DNA of 64,000 bases. Origin: Phyllobacterium sp. OV277. Lineage in GTDB: Bacteria > Pseudomonadota > Alphaproteobacteria > Rhizobiales > Rhizobiaceae. This document shows positions 17,209-25,462 of the stretch, piece by piece (position 1 is the first letter of the stretch; every line of letters starts with the position of its first letter). Position numbers and translations under genes: made by a program. Location: NCBI RefSeq assembly GCF_900104355.1, contig NZ_FNIY01000001.1, positions 806,001-870,000 of the forward strand, in the 5' to 3' direction. Under the pieces are notes generated by a model. It was given only the letters and a program-made list of their open reading frames with translations. It had not been told where the DNA came from and ran no database searches.

Positions 17209-18237
17209 TCAATTGGCGCTTGCGCCGATTTCCTTATCCCAGCGCTCAAGCAATGCCTTGCGCTTTTCCGGATCGCCATAGGTTTTGAAGTCGTAGTCGA
17301 TGAGCTTGATGTCTTCGAACTTCGGTGCCTCCGGCGGAACAACAGCTGATTTGTTCGAAGGCAGCTGGAAGGATTTTGCTTCCTTCATGTGCGACTGCAC
17401 TTCGGCTGACAGTGCCCAGTCATACCATTTCTTCGCCGCATCAAGATTACGCGCACCCTTGATGATCGACATGGAGCCGATTTCGTAGCCCGTACCCTCG
17501 CACGGCGCTACAGTCTTCACCGGAAAGCCCTCGACAGTCTGGGCAACCGCGTCATGCATGAAAACAATGCCAAGCGCCGTCTCACCGCGTGCCGCCGCTT
17601 TCACCGGCGCAGAGCCGGACTTTGTATATTGGGACACATTGGTGTTGAGCTTCTTCAGGTAATCATAGGCCTTGTCTTCGCCCATGATCTGCACAAGCGA
17701 GGCAAGCGCCGTATAGGCTGTGCCCGACGAATTGGGATTAGCCATCTGAATCTCGCCCTTATAGGACGGATCGAGCAGATCAGCCCAGCACTTGGCTTCC
17801 TTCAGGTTCTTTTTCTTGACGATATCGGTGTTATAGCCCCAGCCGAGCGCTCCGGCATAAACACCAACAGTCTTGTAGCCGGAACTTTCCGCCTGCTTCT
17901 TCGCCCAATCCTGCAACTGGTCGAGCAATGGTGACTTATATTCCTGCGTAAGGCCTTCGGAAGCGGCCTGCAAATGCGGATCACCTGTGCCAGCCCACCA
18001 GATATCAGTCTTTGGATTGCGCGCCTCGGCGCGGATTTTTGCATAGGTCTCACCCGATGACAGGCGCACCATATTGACCTGAATACCCGTATCCTTCTCG
18101 AACATGCCCTTCATCAACTCGCAGATGACGACATCAGCCGAGCAGATCAAATTGAGATTGTCCGCAGCGTGCGCTTTCATCGGCATCATCTGGATACCAA
18201 CAGCAAAAGCGGCAGCAATGGCAAAGACTGAACGCAT
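17209..18237 (-). CDS. ABC transporter substrate-binding protein (AfuA/FbpA-like)
   Basis: A periplasmic binding protein, 342 aa. It starts at the ATG at 18237, which follows a perfect GGGAGGAG. The signal peptide ends MKAHA-ADN. The mature start is NLNLICSADVVICELMKGMF. Regions such as DIWWAGTGDPHLQAASEG, GALGWGYN and SMSIIKGARNLDAAKKWYDW fit the FbpA/AfuA family. That family includes iron-binding and hexose-phosphate-binding members. The typical paired iron-binding tyrosines are not evident. With an IMPase-type enzyme in the operon, a phosphorylated sugar or polyol is my preferred guess. The remaining N-terminal extension of the ORF (to 18558) is not part of the gene. Confidence 0.88.
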   Translation of the reverse strand: MRSVFAIAAAFAVGIQMMPMKAHAADNLNLICSADVVICELMKGMFEKDTGIQVNMVRLSSGETYAKIRAEARNPKTDIWWAGTGDPHLQAASEGLTQEYKSPLLDQLQDWAKKQAESSGYKTVGVYAGALGWGYNTDIVKKKNLKEAKCWADLLDPSYKGEIQMANPNSSGTAYTALASLVQIMGEDKAYDYLKKLNTNVSQYTKSGSAPVKAAARGETALGIVFMHDAVAQTVEGFPVKTVAPCEGTGYEIGSMSIIKGARNLDAAKKWYDWALSAEVQSHMKEAKSFQLPSNKSAVVPPEAPKFEDIKLIDYDFKTYGDPEKRKALLERWDKEIGASAN

Positions 18238-18284
18238 GAATTTCTCCTCCCTGAAAAAGCGGCACCTCCATGCCGTCGCTTGTT

Positions 18285-18311
18285 TTGCAAGCGTGTGCAA
18301 AGCTTTCACAC
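18285..18311. promoter_or_regulatory. Candidate LacI-family operator between ABC operon and regulator
   Basis: TTGCAAGCGTGTGCAA (18285-18300) has a central CG and TTGCA/TGCAA arms, the layout of LacI-family operators. It overlaps a second near-palindrome, GTGTGcAAAGCTTTCACAC (18293-18311). The site lies 48-74 bases before the binding-protein start and upstream of the divergent LacI-family gene. Confidence 0.5.
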
Positions 18312-18418
18312 CCGAATACATCATGTCAAGTCGGCTCAGTACTTTTGCCTCAGAAAATATGAACACATACATATTGCGAAGGAGCGCAAACGCGTGCAAC
18401 CTATGGTGAAACAGAAGA

Positions 18419-19450
18419 TTGCCGGGTGGAACCTTTTTGAACAAATCATTCATCAGCGCTGAAGACGTTGCAAAACGGGCTGGCGTTTCGCGCTCGGCGG
18501 TTTCCCGCACATTCACGCCGGGAGCCAGCGTCTCCGAGGAAACGCGCCGACGCGTCATTGAAGCTGCAGATGCGCTTGGCTATCACGTCAATCAGCTTGC
18601 CCGCGGACTGATGCGCAGTGAAAGCGGCATCGTCTGCCTGGTCGCTTCGGAAATGGACACGCCCTATCGTGCCCGACTGGTGCGGGAGTTGTCCCATGCC
18701 CTGCAAAGGGCCGGCAAGGTTTGCATGATCATCAACACTGACCGTTCCGATGGCAGCGTCGATGCGGCCCTGCGGCAAACTCTCAATTATCGCGCCGACG
18801 CCTCGATCCTGTTGTCGGGGCTGCCTGATAAGGCAATCACCAAACTCTGTCTCGACAGCGGGCAGCGTATCGTTCTCATCAATCGGGACGACGACGTCGA
18901 AGGCCCGCTTTACATCAACCTTGATGACAGGCGCGCGGCGCGCGCGGTTGTCAGCGCATTCCTGCGGGCGGGTTGCCGGCGCCTCGCCTTTGCAAACTCT
19001 GCTGTCGGCACGCCGAGCCTGATGGCGCGCGAGCGCGGCTTTGTTGCCGCAGCGGCAGAGTTCGGGCTTGAGGTGACGGTGATACGGCACGGAAATACGG
19101 TTTATGAGAGCGGACAACAGATCGCCCGCATGCTGTTTACCGAACCTGCCCGCCCTGATGCTGTTTTCTGCGTCAACGATCTGATGGCGTTCGGGTTGAT
19201 GGACAGCGCGCGTCACGAGTTTTCGCTGCGTATCCCCGAGGACCTTTGTGTCACGGGCTTCGATGACATCCCGCAGGCAAGCTGGTCATCCTACGCGTTG
19301 ACCACTTTTACCCAGCCTGTCGACGACATCGTGAAAAGCAGTGTGGAATGGCTGACCAGTACCGAAAACCCGACCGGGGCAGACAATCCCTCAATCAATC
19401 TGCACGCCCCGATGATCTGGCGTAAAACAATTCGCGGCAAACCAGCTTAA
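18419..19450 (+). CDS. LacI-family transcriptional regulator
   Basis: Up to 343 aa. The N-terminal HTH is SAEDVAKRAGVSRSAVSRTFTPGASVSEETRRRV with the hinge helix VNQLARGLM, followed by a periplasmic-binding-protein-like effector domain (VTGFDDIPQASW near the end). The start is uncertain. TTG at 18419 gives the longest form, and TTG at 18437, six bases after GGTGG, is as likely. Divergence from the ABC importer/IMPase operon makes it the probable local regulator. Its stop overlaps the convergent GGDEF gene. Confidence 0.9.
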   Translation: MPGGTFLNKSFISAEDVAKRAGVSRSAVSRTFTPGASVSEETRRRVIEAADALGYHVNQLARGLMRSESGIVCLVASEMDTPYRARLVRELSHALQRAGKVCMIINTDRSDGSVDAALRQTLNYRADASILLSGLPDKAITKLCLDSGQRIVLINRDDDVEGPLYINLDDRRAARAVVSAFLRAGCRRLAFANSAVGTPSLMARERGFVAAAAEFGLEVTVIRHGNTVYESGQQIARMLFTEPARPDAVFCVNDLMAFGLMDSARHEFSLRIPEDLCVTGFDDIPQASWSSYALTTFTQPVDDIVKSSVEWLTSTENPTGADNPSINLHAPMIWRKTIRGKPA

Positions 19451-20844
19451 TCAGTGGAAAAGCTTCCCCAGACGCTGAACCGGCCGCGCCCTGCCCGCTT
19501 GGCTTCATAAAGCGCCCGGTCCGCAAGATTGAGCAATTCGTCTGGCCCGCCCAAGGTCGCAGGGCTCATCAGATCAAGGACACTGACACCAATACTGACC
19601 GAGGTCTTGCCAGCCGGCGTTCCCTCATGGTCCAGTTGAAGACCTGCAACGGAATCAATGATCGTTTTTGCCACGTCTATGGCATCGGCCATCATTGCGG
19701 CGGGTAACAGCGCGGCAAATTCTTCGCCGCCGAAACGGGCGACAACGCCTGTACCTTCCTTGACGACCTTATTCAGGACACGCCCCACCTGCACGAGGCA
19801 TCGATCCCCGGCCATATGTCCGTAAACATCATTATAGGCTTTGAAATGATCGATATCGATCATGAGCAGGGCCAAAGACTGGCCACGATCAATGGCCTTG
19901 TCATATTCCCGTTTGAGCAGGCGATTGAACTTACGCCGGTTCGGCAGGTCAGTGAGATGATCGCTTTCCGACAGTTTCTTCAGCTTCCGGTTGGCTTCGA
20001 GCAGTTTTTGCTCCAGTTCCAGCCGCATCCGAACGGTCGATGAGAGCTGCTCCTCAATCAGCTTCTGGCTGCTGATATCAACACTCGTTGCCAGAAGCCG
20101 CAGCGGCGATCCATCGGGCCCATATTCAACAATCTTGCCGCGGCTCATAATCCAGGCCTGTCCGCCGCTACCGCGTGGCACGCGATATATGGCTTCGAAA
20201 TATGGCTTGCGGCCACTCACCACGTCTTCAAAAGCCTGAATGGCGCCCTGCTTGTCGTCAGGATGAACAATGTCCCATGCGATGTTTTCCGTCTCCGGAC
20301 TTGCCGGATCAAGCCCGAGCAGAGCGCGGTATTGCGGGGATCGCCAGACGCGGTTCGTCGCAATATTCATGTCCCATATCCATTGCCCGGCACTTTCCAG
20401 GGCATAGGCGGTGCGCTGTTCGACTTGCGCCAGCTGTTCGGACATCCGCTTCATATTGGTGATGTTGGTATAGGCGACGGATATTCCGGCCACTTCGCCA
20501 AGATCATTGGTAACAGGAGCGGCCGAAACCATGAAGGTTTCACCCGAGCGTTGAAGCTCGTGATCGGGAACAGGCTTTTCTTCCAATGCCGTAACGAGGC
20601 TGACCCGGAGCAACGCCGCATGATCAGGCACAATATCCTCGACCAGACGGCCAATGGCATTGTCGCTGCTGATGCCAAGCATACGTGAAAGCTGGTCGTT
20701 AACGGTAACAAAGACGCCATCGCGATTGAGATAGCAGAGCCCAACCGGAACCTTGTCATAAACAGCTTCGATCTGGAGCAAGCGATCACCCCCCCGCTCA
20801 TTTTGGGTGTCGAATGGTGATTGTCGGGACTTGCTCGATGGCAT
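19447..20844 (-). CDS. PAS-PAS-GGDEF diguanylate cyclase
   Basis: About 465 aa and apparently soluble. Two PAS domains (roughly residues 25-135 and 145-275) are joined by a helical linker to a GGDEF domain with an intact RFGGEEFAALLP signature. The usual RxxD product-inhibition site is replaced by KEGT, so feedback control may be absent. Sensing is presumably cytosolic through the PAS domains. The ATG at 20844 begins MPSSKSRQSPF, but AGAGGAG is about 15 bases away, so the start is not certain. The gene ends in a convergent 3-base overlap with the LacI gene. Confidence 0.9.
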   Translation of the reverse strand: MPSSKSRQSPFDTQNERGGDRLLQIEAVYDKVPVGLCYLNRDGVFVTVNDQLSRMLGISSDNAIGRLVEDIVPDHAALLRVSLVTALEEKPVPDHELQRSGETFMVSAAPVTNDLGEVAGISVAYTNITNMKRMSEQLAQVEQRTAYALESAGQWIWDMNIATNRVWRSPQYRALLGLDPASPETENIAWDIVHPDDKQGAIQAFEDVVSGRKPYFEAIYRVPRGSGGQAWIMSRGKIVEYGPDGSPLRLLATSVDISSQKLIEEQLSSTVRMRLELEQKLLEANRKLKKLSESDHLTDLPNRRKFNRLLKREYDKAIDRGQSLALLMIDIDHFKAYNDVYGHMAGDRCLVQVGRVLNKVVKEGTGVVARFGGEEFAALLPAAMMADAIDVAKTIIDSVAGLQLDHEGTPAGKTSVSIGVSVLDLMSPATLGGPDELLNLADRALYEAKRAGRGRFSVWGSFSTD

Positions 20845-21037
20845 CACGCAGTCTTGGCTCCTCTGCGGGCAACCCGCAGCACCTCTACTTTGGCGACCGG
20901 AAAGGCAGAGCGTCAAGTCAAATACTGCAACCTAAGGTTAATTATCGGTCACACAGCCCGAACCATTTTTTGACAGGTGACTGGCGTCTTTTCCAGCCAC
21001 CCGTTACGCTGTGCCCAACAGACAAGCAGGAGGCATC

Positions 21038-21517
21038 ATGTCGGAAGATCATCACCATCACGATGAACCTGTCGATTGGCGCGAGCATGGCGTGAAAGTC
21101 ATTCCGGGTAATTCCCTTGATCCCAACACGGCACAGACACCCGGTATGAACCGGGCAGCCGCTATCAACCATGCCCGCGCCGGTGCCGAGAAAATTTGGG
21201 CGGGGACCGTTGTCATTCACCCCAATGCCAAAACTGGCGCCCACCACCATGGTGATCTTGAAAGCATTATCTATGTGGTCAAAGGCAAGGCACGTATGCG
21301 CTGGGGGGAGAAGCTGGAATATGTTGCAGAAGCAGGTCCGGGCGATTTCATTTTTGTCCCGCCCTACGTTCCGCATCAGGAGATCAATGCCAGTGAGGAT
21401 GAGCCGCTGGAATGTGTGCTTGTTCGCTCGGGTCAGGAGCCGGTGGTTGTCAACCTCGATATTGAACCCGTCGAAAAGCCGGAAGGCGTTCTTTGGAAAG
21501 ATCCCATTCACCGATGA
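21038..21517 (+). CDS. Cupin-domain protein
   Basis: A single-domain cupin of 159 aa. The first metal motif is GAHHHGDLESIIYVVKG and the second is GDFIFVPPYVPHQEIN, so a divalent-metal site of three His and one Glu is likely. The ATG at 21038 follows AGGAGGCATC. The N-terminus has a run of four His after MSED, which may be a metal-binding feature. Substrate and reaction cannot be inferred. The gene stands alone, with the deformylase-like gene convergent eight bases away. Confidence 0.85.
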   Translation: MSEDHHHHDEPVDWREHGVKVIPGNSLDPNTAQTPGMNRAAAINHARAGAEKIWAGTVVIHPNAKTGAHHHGDLESIIYVVKGKARMRWGEKLEYVAEAGPGDFIFVPPYVPHQEINASEDEPLECVLVRSGQEPVVVNLDIEPVEKPEGVLWKDPIHR

Positions 21518-21525
21518 GACACAGA

Positions 21526-22032
21526 CTAGGCTATTTGGACGCGTTGCTGTTTCTCAAACCGTTTGACCAGCCGGTCCCGCTTGAGCTTTGACAATCGATA
21601 CAGCCAGAAGATTCCGTCAAGCTGGTCGATCTCGTGCTGCAGACACACGGCCAGCAATCCGTCGGCTTCTTGGGTTTGCGCGGCACCTGTCAGGTCCTGA
21701 TAGCTTATACGGGCGGACGATGGCCGTTCAACTTCATCGTTGATGCCGGGCATCGACACACTGCCCTCCATGTTCTTCACCAGAGCATTCGATGCCCACT
21801 CAACCGTTGGATTGATATAATATCGCACACCCTGCCCGTCATCGAGTTCAACAACCACGACGCGTTTCAAAACGCCAATATGCGGCGCCGTAATGCCGAT
21901 TCCAGGTGCATCGCGCATGGTGTCGAGCAGATCGGCAGCCAAGGTCCGCAGGCTGTCATCGAACTCCGTGACAGGTTCTGCCTTCGCCCGCAGATGCGGG
22001 TTTGGAAATTTTACAATTGTGCGGACTGTCAT
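21526..22032 (-). CDS. Peptide deformylase-like protein with altered metal site
   Basis: 168 aa with the PDF fold pattern, but all three catalytic motifs are changed. Motif 1 reads GIGITAPHIG instead of GxGLAAxQ. Motif 2 is EGSVS, with Ser91 in place of the metal-binding Cys. Motif 3 is QHEIDQ, keeping His133 and Glu134 but with Gln137 for the second metal-ligand His. Two of three metal ligands are therefore missing. It is probably not a functional deformylase and may bind formyl-Met peptides or do something else. A canonical def gene is expected elsewhere in the genome. Confidence 0.85.
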   Translation of the reverse strand: MTVRTIVKFPNPHLRAKAEPVTEFDDSLRTLAADLLDTMRDAPGIGITAPHIGVLKRVVVVELDDGQGVRYYINPTVEWASNALVKNMEGSVSMPGINDEVERPSSARISYQDLTGAAQTQEADGLLAVCLQHEIDQLDGIFWLYRLSKLKRDRLVKRFEKQQRVQIA

Positions 22033-22203
22033 ATCGATACTCCGGTCAAAACCGCGTGGCAGATCAGCAACGCCTGCCCACCCTGTTGCCCCAAACCTCT
22101 GCCAGAATGCAAGCTTGCTTTACAAGCGGCATCACGCCCGATAATCCACAACGAATGACTGTGGTCTCCATTATCTGATGGAAAGACCCAACGAGGCTGA
22201 TGA

Positions 22204-24408
22204 ATGTCCTCCAGCGAAACCGAGATCAAACAACAGGTTCTGCCAAGGGGCGCGCTAGCTTTGACGCTTCTGGCTCTGGCAGCGACGATTGCCTCATTCA
22301 TCGTGATGATGGGCATCACCACTATATCGCCGACAAAAGAGATCACCCAGCTTATTATCGCGGCCAATACGGTCTCGATCCTGCTGCTCATCTATCTGTC
22401 CTATGCGACCGTACGAAAGCTCTTCCTTTTCAAGAACAAGGAAAAGCACAATGATCTGCACACCAATATCGCCTTCATCTTCGCTCTGATCGCGTCGATA
22501 CCGTGCATCATTGTGGCCTGTTTTTCGTTGATTATTCTGGATAACCGGCTGAATTCATGGATCAATGTCGACAACAACAAGATTATCGACATGTCGATCA
22601 AGGCAGCGCAGTCCTATACGGAAGACAATGCCCAGAATCTGGTGACCACAACCCTTTCCATGGCCATTGAGCTTGACCAGCGGCGCATGCTTTTCAGCCT
22701 GGATCGCGGCGCTTTTGCTGACTGGCTGACCTATGATGCGGGCCGTAACAATCTTCTGGGTGCGTCACTGGTCAAATCAACGGGCGAAATCGTTGTCAGT
22801 GCGAACCTCATCAATGACCACCAGCTGCCGCCGGTTCCGCTGACGGCATTGCGCGGCGCTGCTGGCGACCGGCCTGCCCTGATCCCGCCGGGTGAGACCA
22901 ATCTGGTCGGGGCCGTCGTCAAGACACAGGCACTGCCGGACCTTTATCTCTATACGTTGCGTACCATCGATCCGTCGGCCCTGAAAAATATGCGGGTTAT
23001 GACCGATAATAACAGCGAGTATCAGTCGCTGGCCAGCAACCGCAAGAACACGCAGATTGCCTATGCGCTGCTCTACGTTGAATTAACATTATTGCTGCTT
23101 CTGACAGCTGTCTGGACGGGTATCGCCGTCGCCAATCGCGTGGTTCAGCCCATTCGTCTGCTTATCGGGGCAGCCGAAGAAGTTGCGACAGGAGATTTTG
23201 ACGTCTCCGTTCCTGTCCGGGGGTCTGATGGCGACATTGGCTCGCTATCCCTGACTTTCAACAAGATGGTCAGACAGTTGAAAACCCAGCACACCGATCT
23301 GATCTCGGCAAAAGAGCAGATCGATGAGCGCAGGCGATTTACCGAGGCTGTTCTTTCCGGCGTCACCGCTGGCGTGATCAGCGTCAACACACAAGGCGAC
23401 ATTGCTGTTATCAACCGGCCCGCTGAAACCATGCTGCTGGAGGATGGCGTTTCGACGATTGGCGGCAATTTGACTGAACTCCTGCCGGAGTTTGGCGAAG
23501 TCTTCACCACGGCACGCGATAGCGGGCGTTCGTCAAGCCGCAAGCAGATTGCCATCACCCGCAACGGTGTCGCCCGTTCATTCAATGTCCAGATCACGCG
23601 CGAAGACGCGGACACCCAGAACACATCCTATGTGGTCACGGTCGATGACATCACCGATCTCGTCGCAGCGCACCGCTCATCCGCCTGGGCTGATGTTGCG
23701 CGGCGTATCGCCCACGAAATCAAAAATCCGCTGACACCTATCCAGCTTTCTGCCGAGCGGCTGCGTCGCCGTTACGGCAAAGTCATCACCGAAGACCGCG
23801 AAGTCTTTGACCAGTGCACCGAGACCATTATCCGGCAGGTCGGCGACATTGGCCGCATGGTGGACGAGTTTTCCGAATTCGCCCGCATGCCAAAGCCGCA
23901 GCTGGCCGCAACGGATATTCGCGATGTGCTGCGCGACGCATCTTTCCTTGTTGAAATCAGCAACAGCCAGATCAAGTTCGAACATGAATTTGCCGGCGAG
24001 CCGCTTATCGGCAATTTCGACAGCCGCCTTCTGGGACAGGCATTCGGCAACATCATCAAGAATGCATCGGAGTCCATTGATGCCGTGCTGCAGTCCGGTG
24101 CCATCAGCGAAGGACACATACTGGTGCGGGCGGCGGGCTCCGGTCCTTCCATCATTGTCGAAGTGGTCGATAACGGAAAGGGTTTACCGGCCGAAAACCG
24201 GCATCAATTGCTGGAGCCTTATGTAACCACCCGCGAAAAGGGTACCGGACTTGGCCTCGCCATCGTCAAGAAGATTGTCGAAGACCATGGTGGGCGGCTC
24301 GAAATGCATGATGCCCCGGCGGGTTTTTATGAAGGCCGTGGTGCGCTGGTGCGTATGATCTTTCCAAGACTGGTTGACCCGGATGCTGGTAACGAAAAAT
24401 TAACGTAA
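22204..24408 (+). CDS. NtrY-family membrane sensor histidine kinase without adjacent regulator
   Basis: 734 aa. N-terminal membrane helices flank an extracytoplasmic region (about residues 120-280). A HAMP domain follows VANRVVQPIRLL. Then come a PAS domain (TEAVLSGVTAGVISV), a HisKA box ARRIAHEIKNPLTPIQLSAERLRRRYG with the phospho-acceptor His, and HATPase motifs (NIIKNASESID, DNGKGLP, GTGLGLAIVKKI). NtrY normally pairs with a neighbouring NtrX, but none is here. This suggests a paralogue acting on a distant response regulator. GAGG seven bases before the ATG supports the start. Confidence 0.9.
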   Translation: MSSSETEIKQQVLPRGALALTLLALAATIASFIVMMGITTISPTKEITQLIIAANTVSILLLIYLSYATVRKLFLFKNKEKHNDLHTNIAFIFALIASIPCIIVACFSLIILDNRLNSWINVDNNKIIDMSIKAAQSYTEDNAQNLVTTTLSMAIELDQRRMLFSLDRGAFADWLTYDAGRNNLLGASLVKSTGEIVVSANLINDHQLPPVPLTALRGAAGDRPALIPPGETNLVGAVVKTQALPDLYLYTLRTIDPSALKNMRVMTDNNSEYQSLASNRKNTQIAYALLYVELTLLLLLTAVWTGIAVANRVVQPIRLLIGAAEEVATGDFDVSVPVRGSDGDIGSLSLTFNKMVRQLKTQHTDLISAKEQIDERRRFTEAVLSGVTAGVISVNTQGDIAVINRPAETMLLEDGVSTIGGNLTELLPEFGEVFTTARDSGRSSSRKQIAITRNGVARSFNVQITREDADTQNTSYVVTVDDITDLVAAHRSSAWADVARRIAHEIKNPLTPIQLSAERLRRRYGKVITEDREVFDQCTETIIRQVGDIGRMVDEFSEFARMPKPQLAATDIRDVLRDASFLVEISNSQIKFEHEFAGEPLIGNFDSRLLGQAFGNIIKNASESIDAVLQSGAISEGHILVRAAGSGPSIIVEVVDNGKGLPAENRHQLLEPYVTTREKGTGLGLAIVKKIVEDHGGRLEMHDAPAGFYEGRGALVRMIFPRLVDPDAGNEKLT

Positions 24409-24653
24409 TCTCACGGTTCCGATATCAAATGTGATGATTCCGGGGCGGACAACAAATTGAGCCCCATCCCGGTAAGTGCTATACTCCGTCTCGCTGTAAT
24501 CCGGATGGCTGAATACCAATTCCGCACGCTCCGGCAGCAGGACATGAATCACTCTTTTCAAAAACGATCGTTGGCCAACAGAGTCAGCGGCGGGTGTTCG
24601 TGGTCTTTGAGAACGCGCCGGTTTAGCCGGTTACGCTCAACAGGAGGCAAGTG

Positions 24654-24755
24654 ATGCGACACGTTAAAGAAAACGGCGATCTATGCAATTGGATAACATG
24701 CTCTGCCATTTTGTTCGGAGCAATGATGGTTACGGCTGTTATCTTCGCAGTCTGA
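24654..24755 (+). CDS. Small membrane protein, 33 aa
   Basis: The ORF begins MRHVKENGDLCNWITCSAIL. It starts six bases after a perfect AGGAGG. It has a polar N-terminus with two Cys, then one helix (about residues 14-33) running to the stop. No family recognised. It lies alone in the interval between the kinase and the molybdenum hydroxylase operon. Confidence 0.55.
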   Translation: MRHVKENGDLCNWITCSAILFGAMMVTAVIFAV

Positions 24756-24990
24756 CCGTTCTTGTAAACATCTGATATTTCAGGCGGTAACGCTGGCAAG
24801 CGCTCCGGCAGGGGTTTCGTTTGCCAGCAAATTCCATCGTACAATTGCCTGGGATTGCGTCCCGCCGCCAATGCCGATCACCTTCCTGTTACAACCTCTG
24901 GTAAGGGTGGCTTTTCTGTGTCATCAATCGCACATGCTGCGTTGACTTTGACATCTGTCCCACAGACACGGATAACCGAGGAGCGGCCTG

Positions 24991-25443
24991 ATGATAGCCC
25001 TGAATATAAATGGCGAAGATCGCAACGTTGATGTGCCGGAGGATATGCCTCTGCTCTGGGTGTTGCGTGATGTGATCGGTTTGACCGGGACCAAATTTGG
25101 TTGCGGCATTGCCCAGTGCGGCGCTTGTACGGTGCAGCTGGACGGACGTCCGGTACGCTCCTGCGTCCTGCCTGCCGCCTCCGTTGGCTCGCGCAAGATA
25201 ACAACCATCGAAGCGGTTAGCGCCACGCCATCAGGCAAGAAGATTCAGGACGCCTGGCTCAATCTGGAAGTCGTGCAATGCGGCTACTGTCAGTCCGGAC
25301 AGATCATGTCCGCCTCCGCTCTGCTTGATCGAAACCCTGACCCCACGGACCGCGATATTGATGCGGCCATGTCCGGCAATATCTGTCGATGCGGCACCTA
25401 TCCCCGGATTCGAGCGGCCATAAAACAGGCCGCGAAGGCCTGA
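24991..25443 (+). CDS. (2Fe-2S) subunit of an aldehyde-oxidase/isoquinoline-oxidoreductase-type enzyme
   Basis: 150 aa. The plant-type ferredoxin motif [15 protein letters not shown] is followed by the second cluster motif [10 protein letters not shown]...[10 protein letters not shown]. Both are standard for the small subunit of molybdenum hydroxylases of the xanthine oxidase family (IorA type). It passes electrons from the Mo-cofactor subunit to the cytochrome encoded downstream. The three genes are spaced by 4-20 bases. Confidence 0.93.
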   Translation: MIALNINGEDRNVDVPEDMPLLWVLRDVIGLTGTKFGCGIAQCGACTVQLDGRPVRSCVLPAASVGSRKITTIEAVSATPSGKKIQDAWLNLEVVQCGYCQSGQIMSASALLDRNPDPTDRDIDAAMSGNICRCGTYPRIRAAIKQAAKA

Positions 25444-25462
25444 GGAAATGGAGATAGCCAGC

